DNA of 64,000 nt, taken from Fusarium oxysporum f. sp. lycopersici 4287. Its lineage: Eukaryota > Ascomycota > Sordariomycetes > Hypocreales > Nectriaceae. Position 1 is the first letter of the stretch, and every line of letters starts with the position of its first letter. The stretch covers positions 2,811,355 through 2,875,354 of the forward strand of contig NC_030988.1 of the NCBI RefSeq assembly GCF_000149955.1, read 5' to 3'. Positions 55,717 to 64,000 of the stretch are shown here, one piece after another. The position numbers were made by a program, and so were the translations under genes. The notes below the pieces were generated by a model. The model was not told the origin of the DNA, searched no databases, and was given only the letters and a program-made list of their open reading frames with translations.

Positions 55717-56670
55717 GGTTCCTGCCATTCTTATTTTGTCGATTGTTTATGGCCTCAAAAGATTGAACCACGCTGGCCAGAGGGCAAAGTCAGGCAAAGA
55801 AAGTTCTGCACAAGCTGCCCTCAACACTACCTGGCCCGTCTTGGTTGCATGGTATGTAGAGTCGAGGCAGAGATCTCAAGCCGGAGAGACTCGAGGAATC
55901 GAGGTTTGGGTGTGGCGTATACTGCCTTTCGCTGGCTGATGACGACCGTGATCACTGATCAGTCGCTGCATGCTGGTTCTTCGGTTGAGATAGACGTGCA
56001 GGCGGCGTGTGCCCAGTCACATCATGTATCCCGACCAAGTTATCGTCACGCCAACTCTACACAATGGTCAAAGTGTGAGCCGCTCTGCGTGGTCCACCTG
56101 TGACTCTTCTCGCCCAACCCTTCACAACCAATTAACGGGAAAAATGAGAGTGAAGCGGAACAGGTTCGAACAGAGCTCTTTTGTGGTCATTCAGGATCGT
56201 TCGGGATTAATGAGATCGTTAGTTGTCCTTTGCATCATAGCTGCGAGATCCACCATAGTTCCGTCGGCTGGATTGGACGATGTGCATCTGAAGTGATTTC
56301 CCCCGGCATTTCAAAGCCGTCGCATGCGTGCGCTGTTGTTTGAGTGATTGTCAGATATTTTTGGGTTGCAACACTGGTAACAGTGGACAAGCATTTCGTG
56401 AAATTAATAGAGATAGCGAGATATATCTGAGCCAAACAAGTGATGGGATTGTAGCCTTGGTCGCAAGAGAATTCGATGGCTGAGAGAGTCGTGGGATGAG
56501 GAGTCCTTCAAGTTGAGGAAGGATAGGATGTTTTTTTCAGTGATGCAAGTGACGCGTTAAACCACGCATTCACCGTGACGTGAAGGAAAAGCCAATCAAC
56601 AGCGGCAAGACGCGGCAGCATAAATTAATTACGTGTCAGCCACAAGCCAGGATCTGCGTGGGTGCCGGAG
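55717..56670. other. Intergenic, no gene seen
   Basis: 3' flank of the SPX gene and the left flank of the LINE. Nothing recognised. Confidence 0.4.
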
Positions 56671-56972
56671 CTGTTAGATTGGCGGCTGGGAATTGTTAGA
56701 TACGCGAGTAGGGTTAATATCCAATTAAAATAGGGTTAATTTTCACACTTGAGGATCAATCTCGTCCCCAGGAGCTTCTGTCTCTGTTCTATCCTTTTTT
56801 TGGTGTTTTCCCCGCTACCCGGTATTGATATATCCGGGGACCCACAAAATACATGTTTCTTTTATCGAGGCGCTATCACTAATCCAACAGGAATGGGCTC
56901 CACTTCCCTTATTGCAATATTATTCTTGTATCCAAAAGAGGGGTTTCACCCCTCTTTGACAGACTGATCAAG

Positions 56973-57116
56973 ACAATCTTTACAATCTTTACAATCTTTA
57001 CAATCTTTACAATCTTTACAATCTTTACAATCTTTACAATCTTTACAATCTTTACAATCTTTACAATCTTTACAATCTTTACAATCTTTACAATCTTTAC
57101 AATCTTTACAATCTTT
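56973..57116. repeat. Sixteen perfect tandem copies of a 9-bp unit in the LINE leader
   Basis: ACAATCTTT is repeated 16 times without a single change (144 bp), ending 65 bp before the ORF1 start at 57182. Since 9 is a multiple of 3, all six frames can run through it. The repeat is absent from the leader-like copy at 47225-47540, which has only one or two decayed units (CGACAATCAAT). Confidence 0.97.
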
Positions 57117-57181
57117 GTTAACGTTGTGGAGGCAGCCGTCTGGAAAGTCAAGCGGGGCGCGACGCGACGCGAAACGGCGCG

Positions 57182-58570
57182 ATGGACGCGGTTGCGGACA
57201 GCATCGTTGTGACCTCTGAGGACGCCTGCCCTCGGGATTCCAGCATGCGCAAATCAGACCGGCCACGAAAGCTAACAGCGAAAGGAATGGAGAACTTGTC
57301 CGGTAATGTTGGGATAGTAATGCAAGCCCTGATCCGCGAAGTACGCGACGAAACAATGAAACAGATGGCGAAGGCGCAGCAGGAAACCGTGAAGGAAATC
57401 ACGACTTCTCACGAGAGAATCATTGAGACTCTGTGGAATGCCTGGAAAAAGGAGCAGCAGGCGCTCAAGCAAATGATCGAAGGCCAGGAGAAAGCGATTA
57501 GGCAGCTGCAACAGGATATTCAAGGCATTCAGGCGCAAGCCGCACAGGAACGAAAGCTGATGCAGGAACAGATTGACGAGCTCAAACGAATGCAGCAGCA
57601 CGCCCCACGCGATATCGAGCCCCTGCAAGTGCAGGCCGCCGAAGAGATCAAACGCATCCATGAGAAATTAGACATCATGGCGCGGCACGCCGTAGCCGGC
57701 TCCGCCCGGACGAACCCCAGGCAGTCATTTGCAGACATAGCCCGTATGTCGCCAACAGAGGGGCAGAATGGCGGTGTTAGAGGCCCCGAGGTGGTGTCAT
57801 CACCTACGCCGCCGCTTTCACCCCCTGGAGAGGACCTGTTCTGCACGATAGACATCTCCGGAGTGGGCGACGATGACAGTAACAAGGCGCAGATCGGAGA
57901 GGTCCGACAGGCTATTGAAGCCGCTGTGAGGACAAGAAAGAAGGACGAGAGATGGAGATGCGCAGCGGTGGTGAGAGGGGCCAGGAACGCTAACATCATC
58001 AAGGTGATCTGTAGAGACGTGGCGGAACTTCACATGGTTCGACAAGCAGTGTTGGAAACAGATATACCGGGGGCAAAGCTCCTGAGAGAGCGGCTGTACC
58101 CGGTCAAGATCAATGGGGCTAACCGGTCGGCGGTCCTGGACTCGAACCATAACCTTCTTTCCGGCGTTGCTGAAGTACTCGGCCAAGAGAACGAAGTGAC
58201 GATTGCTAGGATGAACTGGCTTAGCGATAAGGGAAACGGCAAGGCATACGGGTCGATGGTGATTTACGTGACGAAAGAAAGCGATGCAAGACGGCTCTTG
58301 GAAGACAAATACTTTCACCTCGCAGGCGAATCGGCGAGAACTAGCATGTTCGAGCCTAGAGCCGAGGTGGTGCAATGCTACAATTGCTGGGGGCTAGGCC
58401 ACAAGGCATTCGTCTGCAAAGAAGCGCAGAGATGCGGCAGATGTGCGGAGCGAGGACATCACCATGGACAATGCGAATCAGCAGAGCCAGTGTGCGTGTC
58501 ATGCGGAGGACGGCACGAATCATTCCGTCGAGCATGTCGATTGCGTCAAATGCGAGGAGATGAGCACTAG
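57182..58570 (+). CDS. LINE ORF1, zinc-knuckle RNA-binding protein
   Basis: 462 residues from MDAVADSIVVTSEDA. A long coiled coil (about residues 50-170, rich in Gln, Glu, Lys and Ala) may drive trimer formation. A Pro/Ser-rich linker follows, then a globular part (about 240-390, with MNWLSDKGNGKAYGSMVIYV) of the RRM-like type seen in such proteins. The C-terminus holds three Cys-rich knuckles: CYNCWGLGHKAFVC, CGRCAERGHHHGQC and CVSCGGRH. It should bind the element's RNA in particles. The stop TAG at 58568-58570 overlaps the ORF2 start region. Confidence 0.9.
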   Translation: MDAVADSIVVTSEDACPRDSSMRKSDRPRKLTAKGMENLSGNVGIVMQALIREVRDETMKQMAKAQQETVKEITTSHERIIETLWNAWKKEQQALKQMIEGQEKAIRQLQQDIQGIQAQAAQERKLMQEQIDELKRMQQHAPRDIEPLQVQAAEEIKRIHEKLDIMARHAVAGSARTNPRQSFADIARMSPTEGQNGGVRGPEVVSSPTPPLSPPGEDLFCTIDISGVGDDDSNKAQIGEVRQAIEAAVRTRKKDERWRCAAVVRGARNANIIKVICRDVAELHMVRQAVLETDIPGAKLLRERLYPVKINGANRSAVLDSNHNLLSGVAEVLGQENEVTIARMNWLSDKGNGKAYGSMVIYVTKESDARRLLEDKYFHLAGESARTSMFEPRAEVVQCYNCWGLGHKAFVCKEAQRCGRCAERGHHHGQCESAEPVCVSCGGRHESFRRACRLRQMRGDEH

Positions 58571-61500
58571 GCTACAAGTGTACCAACTGAACGTGCGTAA
58601 GAACAATAAGGTGCACCTGAGCATGATGAATGACAAAGGACTTGAGGACTATGTAGCGCTGGCGGTGGCAGAGCCATGGGCATGCACAATCGAGGGACAG
58701 GTGATGACGGTGCCTAATCACCACAGCAACTGGACGAAGATGATCCCCACCAAGACGCGTGAGCCGCGTGTGTCGCGATGGCCGATCCGCAGCATGCTCT
58801 GGATACGGAGGGACTTGGAGGCAGAGCAGGTCCCGATACCGTCACCAGACCTGACGGCAGCGATCGTCAGGTTCCCTGAGCGTGACGTGCTGGTTGTGTC
58901 GGTATATATAGAGGGGAGAAACGAGCAGGCACTCGAAGCGGCGATGGGACAGCTGCACACGACGATTGCAAAATTCCGCAATGGGTCCGGCAGAAGAACT
59001 GACGTGATCTTGGTAGGGGATTTCAATCGTCACGACACACTATGGGGAGGTGATGCAGTGACGGGAAGGAGGCAAGGCGAAGCTGGACCGATCATAGAGC
59101 TGATGGGAGAACATGGCCTTCACAGCCTGCTGCCCCGAGGCACGAAAACGTGGGAAGGCCCAGGGGGTATAGCGAGCACGATTGACCTGGTGCTGGCATC
59201 AACGGAGCTGGCAGACGAGATGACGAGCTGTGGGATACATCCAACAGAGCATGGATCGGACCATCGGGCGATCCGAACGGAGTTTGACACAACACCGCCG
59301 GAACGAACGCCCAGCGACAGACTGCTATTCAAAAATGCACCTTGGTTAGAGATCAAGGAGAGGGTGAGGACGAAACTGGAAGCGTTGCCGTGTGGTGGCA
59401 CAGTGCAGGCTCAGACGGACAGGCTGATGTCGGTGGTGCTGGACGCGATCAATGACCTGGTCCCACGAGCCAAGCCGTCGCCTTATGCCAAGAGGTGGTG
59501 GACGACGGACCTGACCCGACTGCGGCGGATGTACACATACTGGCGCAACCAGGCAAGGGCATGCCGGCGACGAGGACGAGAGGCAGCAGACCTAGAACAA
59601 AAGGCCAGAGAAGCGGCAAAGGAGTACCACGACGCGATCAGGAGGCAGAAAAAGGCACACTGGGACAGCTTTCTCGAAGATGGAGCCAACATCTGGCAAT
59701 CAGCCAAGTACCTCTCGCCTGGAGGCGAAGCAATGGGTGATAAAATACCTCCTCTAAAGAGAGGAGATGGAACGACGACGAGCGACAAGGCAGAACAGGC
59801 AGAGGAGCTTCTCAGCGTCTTCTTCCCCCCTCTGCCGGCTGTGATCGAGGATGAAGAGCGCCGACCGGCGCAGCGAGAAATAGCAATGCCAGAGTTGACG
59901 CTAGAAGAGGTGGAAGAGAAGGTGATGGCGGCCAAGGCATGGAAAGCCCCAGGCGAAGATGGACTGCCGGCGATGGTGTGGAAGCAGCTCTGGCCAGTAG
60001 TAGGAGACCGGGTGTTGCATCTGTTTCGGACATCCCTGAGAGACGGAGAGCTGCCGGTCCAGTGGAGGAGCGCGAAAATCATCCCGCTCAAGAAGCCGGG
60101 CAAGGACGACTACAAGGTGGCCAAGGCCTGGAGACCGATCTCACTTCTATCGACGCTGGGAAAGATATTGGAAGCGGTCATGGCGGACCGGATTTCGTAC
60201 GCGGTAGAGACATTCGGACTGCTACCTACCAACCATTTCGGCGGAAGGAAGCAACGATCGGCCGAGCAGGCACTCCTGCTCCTCCAAGAGCACATCTACA
60301 AAGCGTGGCGCAACCGGAAGGTGCTCAGCCTGATAAGCTTTGACGTAAAGGGAGCGTACAACGGGGTGTTCAAAGATCGATTACTGCAGAGACTAGAAGC
60401 CAGAGGCATCCCCAAGGGATTGGTGAAGTGGATCGACGCTTTTTGCTCCAATCGGTCCGCGACGATCGTGGTAAACGGCTACACCTCTGAGCGACGGGAC
60501 CTGCCACAGGCTGGACTTCCGCAAGGATCGCCCTTGTCACCAGTGCTGTTCCTGTTCTTCAACGCAGACCTCGTGCAACGCAAGATCGATGCAAAGGGTG
60601 GATCAATCGCTTCTATCGACGACTACTCGGCCTGGGTGACGGGCCCGACAGCAGAAGCAAACCGGGCAGGCATCCAGGCCGTCATCGACAGAGCATTGGA
60701 ATGGGAGAAACGAAGCGGGGCGACATTTGAGGAGGACAAGACGGTCATCATACACTTCACGCGCCATCCCGAACGCACCAATGAAAGCCCGTATACGATC
60801 AAAGGCCAGACGATCATCCCAAAGAAAAATGGCAAGATACTGGGGCTGGTGATGGACTCGGAGTTGCGGTACGAGGAACACATAAAGGAAGCAGCTGCAC
60901 GGGGCCTTCGGGCGGCCATGTGTCTACGGAGACTGAAGATGCTAATGGCCCGAACGGCAAGGCAGCTGTTTGTGGCAACGGTGGCCCCGACGATGGACTA
61001 CGCTTCGAACGTGTGGTCCCACCGACGCGGGGTGAGAGAGACAAAATGGCTGAACGAGGCACAGAAGATGGGTGCGCAAGCAATCACGGGAGCCTTCAAG
61101 ACGGTTTCGATAGCAGTAGCGGAAGCGGAAGCGGGCATTCTACCCATCGGTGAACGCCACGCACAGGCCGGCACAAGGCTCTACGTCAATATGCAAGCGC
61201 TGCCAAAGACGCACCCGCTAGCGACACTCAGAGTGAGGGAGACACGGAGATATTTGTCGCCGTTGACGAAGTTAGCACTCGCCCACGAAGGCGTAATAGC
61301 ACGGATGGAAACGATCGAGCCATATGCGCTACCACCGTGGCATAGGCACATGGTGGTGAAGTACGACTCAGACAAGGAGGCAGCGGCGGATGTAGACACA
61401 GGCGACAACGTGACCGAGACCAGCAGCATGAGACAAGTGCTTATCGCAACGAGCGCCTCTGCGAGAAACGGACTAGTCGGCATGGGTGGCGTCGTACGCA

Positions 61501-61919
61501 ACACCGCCGGCGGAGGAGTGAATGATGATGTTATAGCAAAGTACTCCGTCACTCTTGGCCTGAGAGACGAGCAAAACGCATACATGGCCGAGCTGGAAGC
61601 GATAGCAATGGTCCTGAGGTGCATGCCTGATGGGCTCCGACACCGAGAAGTGATTATTGCAACAAGAAACCGATCGGCGCTACAAGCAATTGCGAAACCT
61701 CGACAGCAGTCAGGGCAAGGCACCATCCGGGAGATCTATAAACATGTCGAACGACTTGAAAAGGGTGGTAACACCATTGAGATGCGCTGGGTATCGTCCA
61801 CAGACGAATCTTTCACACTGGGAGCAAAAGCAAAAGCGGAAGCACGAAAAGCCAGAATCGTGGCATGCTATCGGGCAAAACTACATAATATAACAACGTT
61901 AACCGTTCCACAGAACTGA
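58443..61919 (+). CDS. LINE ORF2: endonuclease, reverse transcriptase, RNase H
   Basis: Open from 58443; the likelier start is ATG 58560, whose frame overlaps the ORF1 stop as ATGAGCACTAG. The N-terminal AP-type endonuclease (about 58570-59290) shows LQVYQLNVRKNN, VGDFNRHDTLWGG, TIDLVLAS and GSDHRAI. The reverse transcriptase (about 59920-60900) shows AWRPISLLSTLGKILEAVM, LISFDVKGAYNGV and LPQGSPLSPVLFLFF. The catalytic pair is in ASIDDYSAW, where an aromatic residue is normal at the Ser (codon 60612-60614). The C-terminal part (about 61430-61860) is an RNase-H-like domain with MAELEAIAMVL and PRQQSGQGTI. Its third position reads TRNRSAL instead of an Asp motif, which may be normal for this clade. 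A CCHC-like end is absent. Role: target-primed reverse transcription of the element. Confidence 0.92.
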   Translation: MRSEDITMDNANQQSQCACHAEDGTNHSVEHVDCVKCEEMSTRLQVYQLNVRKNNKVHLSMMNDKGLEDYVALAVAEPWACTIEGQVMTVPNHHSNWTKMIPTKTREPRVSRWPIRSMLWIRRDLEAEQVPIPSPDLTAAIVRFPERDVLVVSVYIEGRNEQALEAAMGQLHTTIAKFRNGSGRRTDVILVGDFNRHDTLWGGDAVTGRRQGEAGPIIELMGEHGLHSLLPRGTKTWEGPGGIASTIDLVLASTELADEMTSCGIHPTEHGSDHRAIRTEFDTTPPERTPSDRLLFKNAPWLEIKERVRTKLEALPCGGTVQAQTDRLMSVVLDAINDLVPRAKPSPYAKRWWTTDLTRLRRMYTYWRNQARACRRRGREAADLEQKAREAAKEYHDAIRRQKKAHWDSFLEDGANIWQSAKYLSPGGEAMGDKIPPLKRGDGTTTSDKAEQAEELLSVFFPPLPAVIEDEERRPAQREIAMPELTLEEVEEKVMAAKAWKAPGEDGLPAMVWKQLWPVVGDRVLHLFRTSLRDGELPVQWRSAKIIPLKKPGKDDYKVAKAWRPISLLSTLGKILEAVMADRISYAVETFGLLPTNHFGGRKQRSAEQALLLLQEHIYKAWRNRKVLSLISFDVKGAYNGVFKDRLLQRLEARGIPKGLVKWIDAFCSNRSATIVVNGYTSERRDLPQAGLPQGSPLSPVLFLFFNADLVQRKIDAKGGSIASIDDYSAWVTGPTAEANRAGIQAVIDRALEWEKRSGATFEEDKTVIIHFTRHPERTNESPYTIKGQTIIPKKNGKILGLVMDSELRYEEHIKEAAARGLRAAMCLRRLKMLMARTARQLFVATVAPTMDYASNVWSHRRGVRETKWLNEAQKMGAQAITGAFKTVSIAVAEAEAGILPIGERHAQAGTRLYVNMQALPKTHPLATLRVRETRRYLSPLTKLALAHEGVIARMETIEPYALPPWHRHMVVKYDSDKEAAADVDTGDNVTETSSMRQVLIATSASARNGLVGMGGVVRNTAGGGVNDDVIAKYSVTLGLRDEQNAYMAELEAIAMVLRCMPDGLRHREVIIATRNRSALQAIAKPRQQSGQGTIREIYKHVERLEKGGNTIEMRWVSSTDESFTLGAKAKAEARKARIVACYRAKLHNITTLTVPQN

Positions 61920-62589
61920 GTGCATGATGCCTGATGGGTTCAATTGTTTCAACTTGAAAGCAGATGACTGTTCGCGAGTCTCCGACTGGGGGAAGAGATT
62001 GGAATGGTCTCAATGACAACAGCACGTTGGAGCACATTGAGTTTTGCGTCGGTTAACTTACTCTAGTGCCACTTACGATCCCCACATTTGAAGTTGGAAA
62101 GTTTACTGTATTTGGTGGAACGAACTTTATTCATCATTCTTGCTCAGCCAACAGCTTTGGCATCCGTTCAGGAGCGGAGGCGGTACGCAGCTAGTGGCTA
62201 TTTTCGTTTCGTCAAATTTACCAGACCAGACCTAGCCACTTCTAGACGCCTACCAGACCTAAATAGAAACCTGCGAATAACTGGGACTGAGAAGAGTATG
62301 TGCCTAAATGAGCGACTAATTTCCGCGTACCGTCGATAAGTCGACGACTTGGCTTAGGATGTTATGGAGGGGCATGGAGGGGCACCAGTTGGGGGGTTGA
62401 GATGACGTAAATATTAACAGTTTTCGCATACGCATAGGCACTGAATAAGCATAAGATGGGCGTCCTCCGCTGCGTCTCATCTCTGCTCTCATCCTTCTGC
62501 CATATATCGCTGTCATCAAATTCTATCCAGACTTCCAAATTCATGTTCCCTGCCTCCAGCTGAATTCTTATGCACTGGTAATACTCACT

Positions 62590-63181
62590 ATGAAGTTCTC
62601 TGCTGTTACTTTAACCATCTTCCTTGCGGTCTTTTCTCAGGTAAGCTCATCACAGAGCATTCTCATTACTGTCAGGCCACTAAGATGTTATCCTACGGGC
62701 GCAACGAAGCGAGGTCTCCTCCATCAAAGACGCAGCGTCCTCTGCCCTTGAAAGTGCCAGCGGCATTGTCTCCTCCGCCAAAGGCGCAGCGTCCTCTGCC
62801 GCGGGTCGAGCCTCCAGTGCCGTCGAGAGCGTCCGTGGTTCCATCTCCAGTGCTGTTGAGAGCAAGACCGGAAACGCTGCCTCGACCGCTACCAGCACCG
62901 AGGCTTCTACCTCTGAGCATATCAATACTGCCGCGGCCGCCAGCATCAGCAGCGATATTGCCAGAATCAGCTCTGATATCCAAACTGCAAAGGGCGCCGT
63001 TTCCGCCTCTCTCCATTCAGCTCTGGAGTCGGCTAGCAGCGCTCTTGCGAGTGCCAAAGCAAGCGCGACTGCTTCCGCTACCACGTCCACAAGCACGTCT
63101 CAAGCCGCCGGTGCCATGCCCACTGCTGCCGTTGCCATAGGAGCCCTCATGGGCGGCGCTGCCGTTCTCGTTAATATGTAA
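62590..63181 (+). CDS. Small Ser/Ala-rich GPI-anchored cell-wall protein
   Basis: Exon 1 (62590-62640) encodes the signal peptide MKFSAVTLTIFLAVFSQ. With an intron 62641-62713 (GTAAGC donor, GCGAG acceptor) the frame enters VSSIKDAASSALESASGIV and stays open to TAA 63179-63181, giving 172 residues. The body is Ser, Ala and Thr-rich with SSAKGAASSA-type near-repeats, suited to O-glycosylation. The end GAMPTAAVAIGALMGGAAVL is a GPI-attachment signal. The same DNA is open in two other frames (one Pro-rich), which hides the true gene; signal peptide, composition and GPI end support the frame chosen. Other acceptors (62674, 62684) would give the Pro-rich frame. Likely a structural wall protein. 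No exact family recognised. Confidence 0.72.
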
Positions 63182-64000
63182 ACAGGCATGACGTTGACGA
63201 TATACTACGGCGGTATGCTCCAATCAGGAAGACAACTAACGTCGGGCTGACTGACTATGAGGCAAATAGTCATGTGCACAGGACTGTGTGGGGCTCAAGA
63301 CTCAGGATTAGTAGGTGCCAAAAAGGATATGCGGTATTGGATTGGTCTCCAATTCCGGCATCTGCTGTTATTGAAATGTTAATTGGTTAGGGAAGGTATT
63401 TTTAATAGTATTTATGAAAGGCCTCTCGGTTATTAAAGCCTCTTATAATAGCATAACGTACATGACAAGAAAATGCACCAGACAAGCGAGCGGCGTCAGC
63501 CAAAGGGTGTAGGTTTATCAAGTGTAACCAATGAAACCGGATAGTTGGAGTTTCGAGCTGCCCGGTTAGAGGACTGTTTCAGTATGTGGGATAACCCCTA
63601 AAGCTAAGCATTTAAGAACAGTTAGAAAGAGGGTTCCAGGCTACTCAAGGAGTAGAGGAGCAAGCAGCTCAATTCAATCATCGCTTCAGACCACATCTGT
63701 TGTTGCACCCCATGATCCACTTCTCCTCTGAGAAGTTGTTAGCAACAGTCCCCCACCACTGGCCTACCACCCTCTTTACTATGTAGTAGTAATATAGCTA
63801 GATCCAGCTGGAAGGCTGCTAGAGAAGCCTCTAAAAGTCAGAAGGCCTTGAAAAGGGCTCAAGATAGCCTCTTTTTCCTTCTATACCTCTCCTTTTCTCC
63901 ATATTTCTCTTGAAACAAATTGGGTTGTTGTGTTGTAGTTATTTCTAAGTTACATATATCCGAGAGGAGCACAGCTCCTTACATTGTATCCACATCCCAG
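63182..64000. other. Right edge of the window, no gene seen
   Basis: No supported open frame. The last 100 bp (ending TATCCGAGAGGAGCACAGCT and on) have the feel of a retroelement LTR end but no partner copy is in the window. Confidence 0.35.

Larger units (their letters stand above)
56671..61919 (+). mobile_element. Tad-like non-LTR retrotransposon (LINE), nearly complete
   Basis: Leader of about 510 bp, then ORF1 (zinc-knuckle RNA-binding protein) and ORF2 (endonuclease, reverse transcriptase, RNase H), overlapping. The right end is set at the ORF2 stop because no poly-A or clear target duplication marks the true 3' end. Full coding frames over 4.7 kb without a stop suggest little RIP and a fairly recent insertion. 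Confidence 0.9.

Noticed and set aside
56973..57116. CRISPR-like array
   Set aside because: The 9-bp units are contiguous with no spacers, and the DNA is fungal.
56909..57151. Repetitive reverse-strand frame coding for Lys-Ile-Val repeats
   Set aside because: It is only the tandem 9-bp repeat read in reverse; no start context or homologous protein.
62685..63140. Pro/Leu-rich frame as the real protein
   Set aside because: It lacks a signal peptide join that makes sense and any domain; the Ser/Ala frame gives a complete GPI-anchored protein.

Overview
The window is nuclear DNA of a filamentous ascomycete (Pezizomycotina). Genes carry several short GT-AG introns of about 45-75 nt. Typical fungal proteins are present: a TOK-type K+ channel, a Ytp1-like protein, an SPX membrane protein, a GPI-anchored phospholipase B, a MARVEL protein and a Zn2Cys6 regulator remnant. 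The mobile elements are of fungal type (pogo/Fot, hAT, MULE, Tc1/mariner, Tad-like LINE, LTR pieces). Genus cannot be fixed from sequence alone. The region looks like a fast-evolving accessory compartment in which mobile DNA has broken many host genes.

Layout. 0-7.2 kb: tail of an LTR, a pogo-like element with a broken transposase, and a full-length MULE (3021-7165) carrying a solo LTR in its transposase. 7.2-12.6 kb: an intact oleate hydratase, then a beheaded Zn2Cys6 regulator, a truncated pogo copy and a truncated lactate dehydrogenase pseudogene. 12.6-15 kb: an intact Fot1-like element nested in a small AT-rich element with the same ends. 16.4-18.9 kb: a PhoD-like phosphatase gene, perhaps interrupted. 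19.6-26.3 kb: an aegerolysin-like gene and a MARVEL gene, both cut by one hAT element. That hAT has an apparently intact four-exon transposase gene with a complete pogo element inside its first intron. 26.9-30 kb: a decayed hAT with an unrelated DDE fragment inside. 30.2-32.2 kb: Ytp1-like gene. 34.3 kb: small Cys-rich secreted protein candidate. 35.5-37.7 kb: fourth pogo copy. 38.7-41.0 kb: TOK K+ channel. 42.9-49.3 kb: an uninterrupted aegerolysin-like gene, a phospholipase B and an intact MARVEL gene, paralogous to the block at 19.6-26.3 kb. 49.5-52 kb: Tc1/mariner scrap, LTR, and a MULE deletion derivative that contains a small hAT with perfect 8-bp duplications. 54.1-55.7 kb: SPX membrane protein. 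56.7-61.9 kb: a nearly complete Tad-like LINE. 62.6-63.2 kb: Ser/Ala-rich GPI-anchored wall protein.

How the parts fit. Several intact genes act on or at membrane lipid and phosphate: oleate hydratase, aegerolysin-like protein, phospholipase B, PhoD-like phosphatase, SPX protein. The aegerolysin-like plus phospholipase B pair is the most suggestive functional neighbourhood, but this is inference. The clearest biology is transposon dynamics: a pogo element hidden in a hAT intron, ectopic rearrangement at a hAT that truncated two genes, a MULE derivative formed at a 10-bp microhomology, nested insertions datable by target-site duplications, and nonsense mutations of the CpA-to-TpA type expected from repeat-induced point mutation (RIP).

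All splice sites were read by eye from GT-AG signals, frame continuity and comparison between copies inside the window; no database search was possible.
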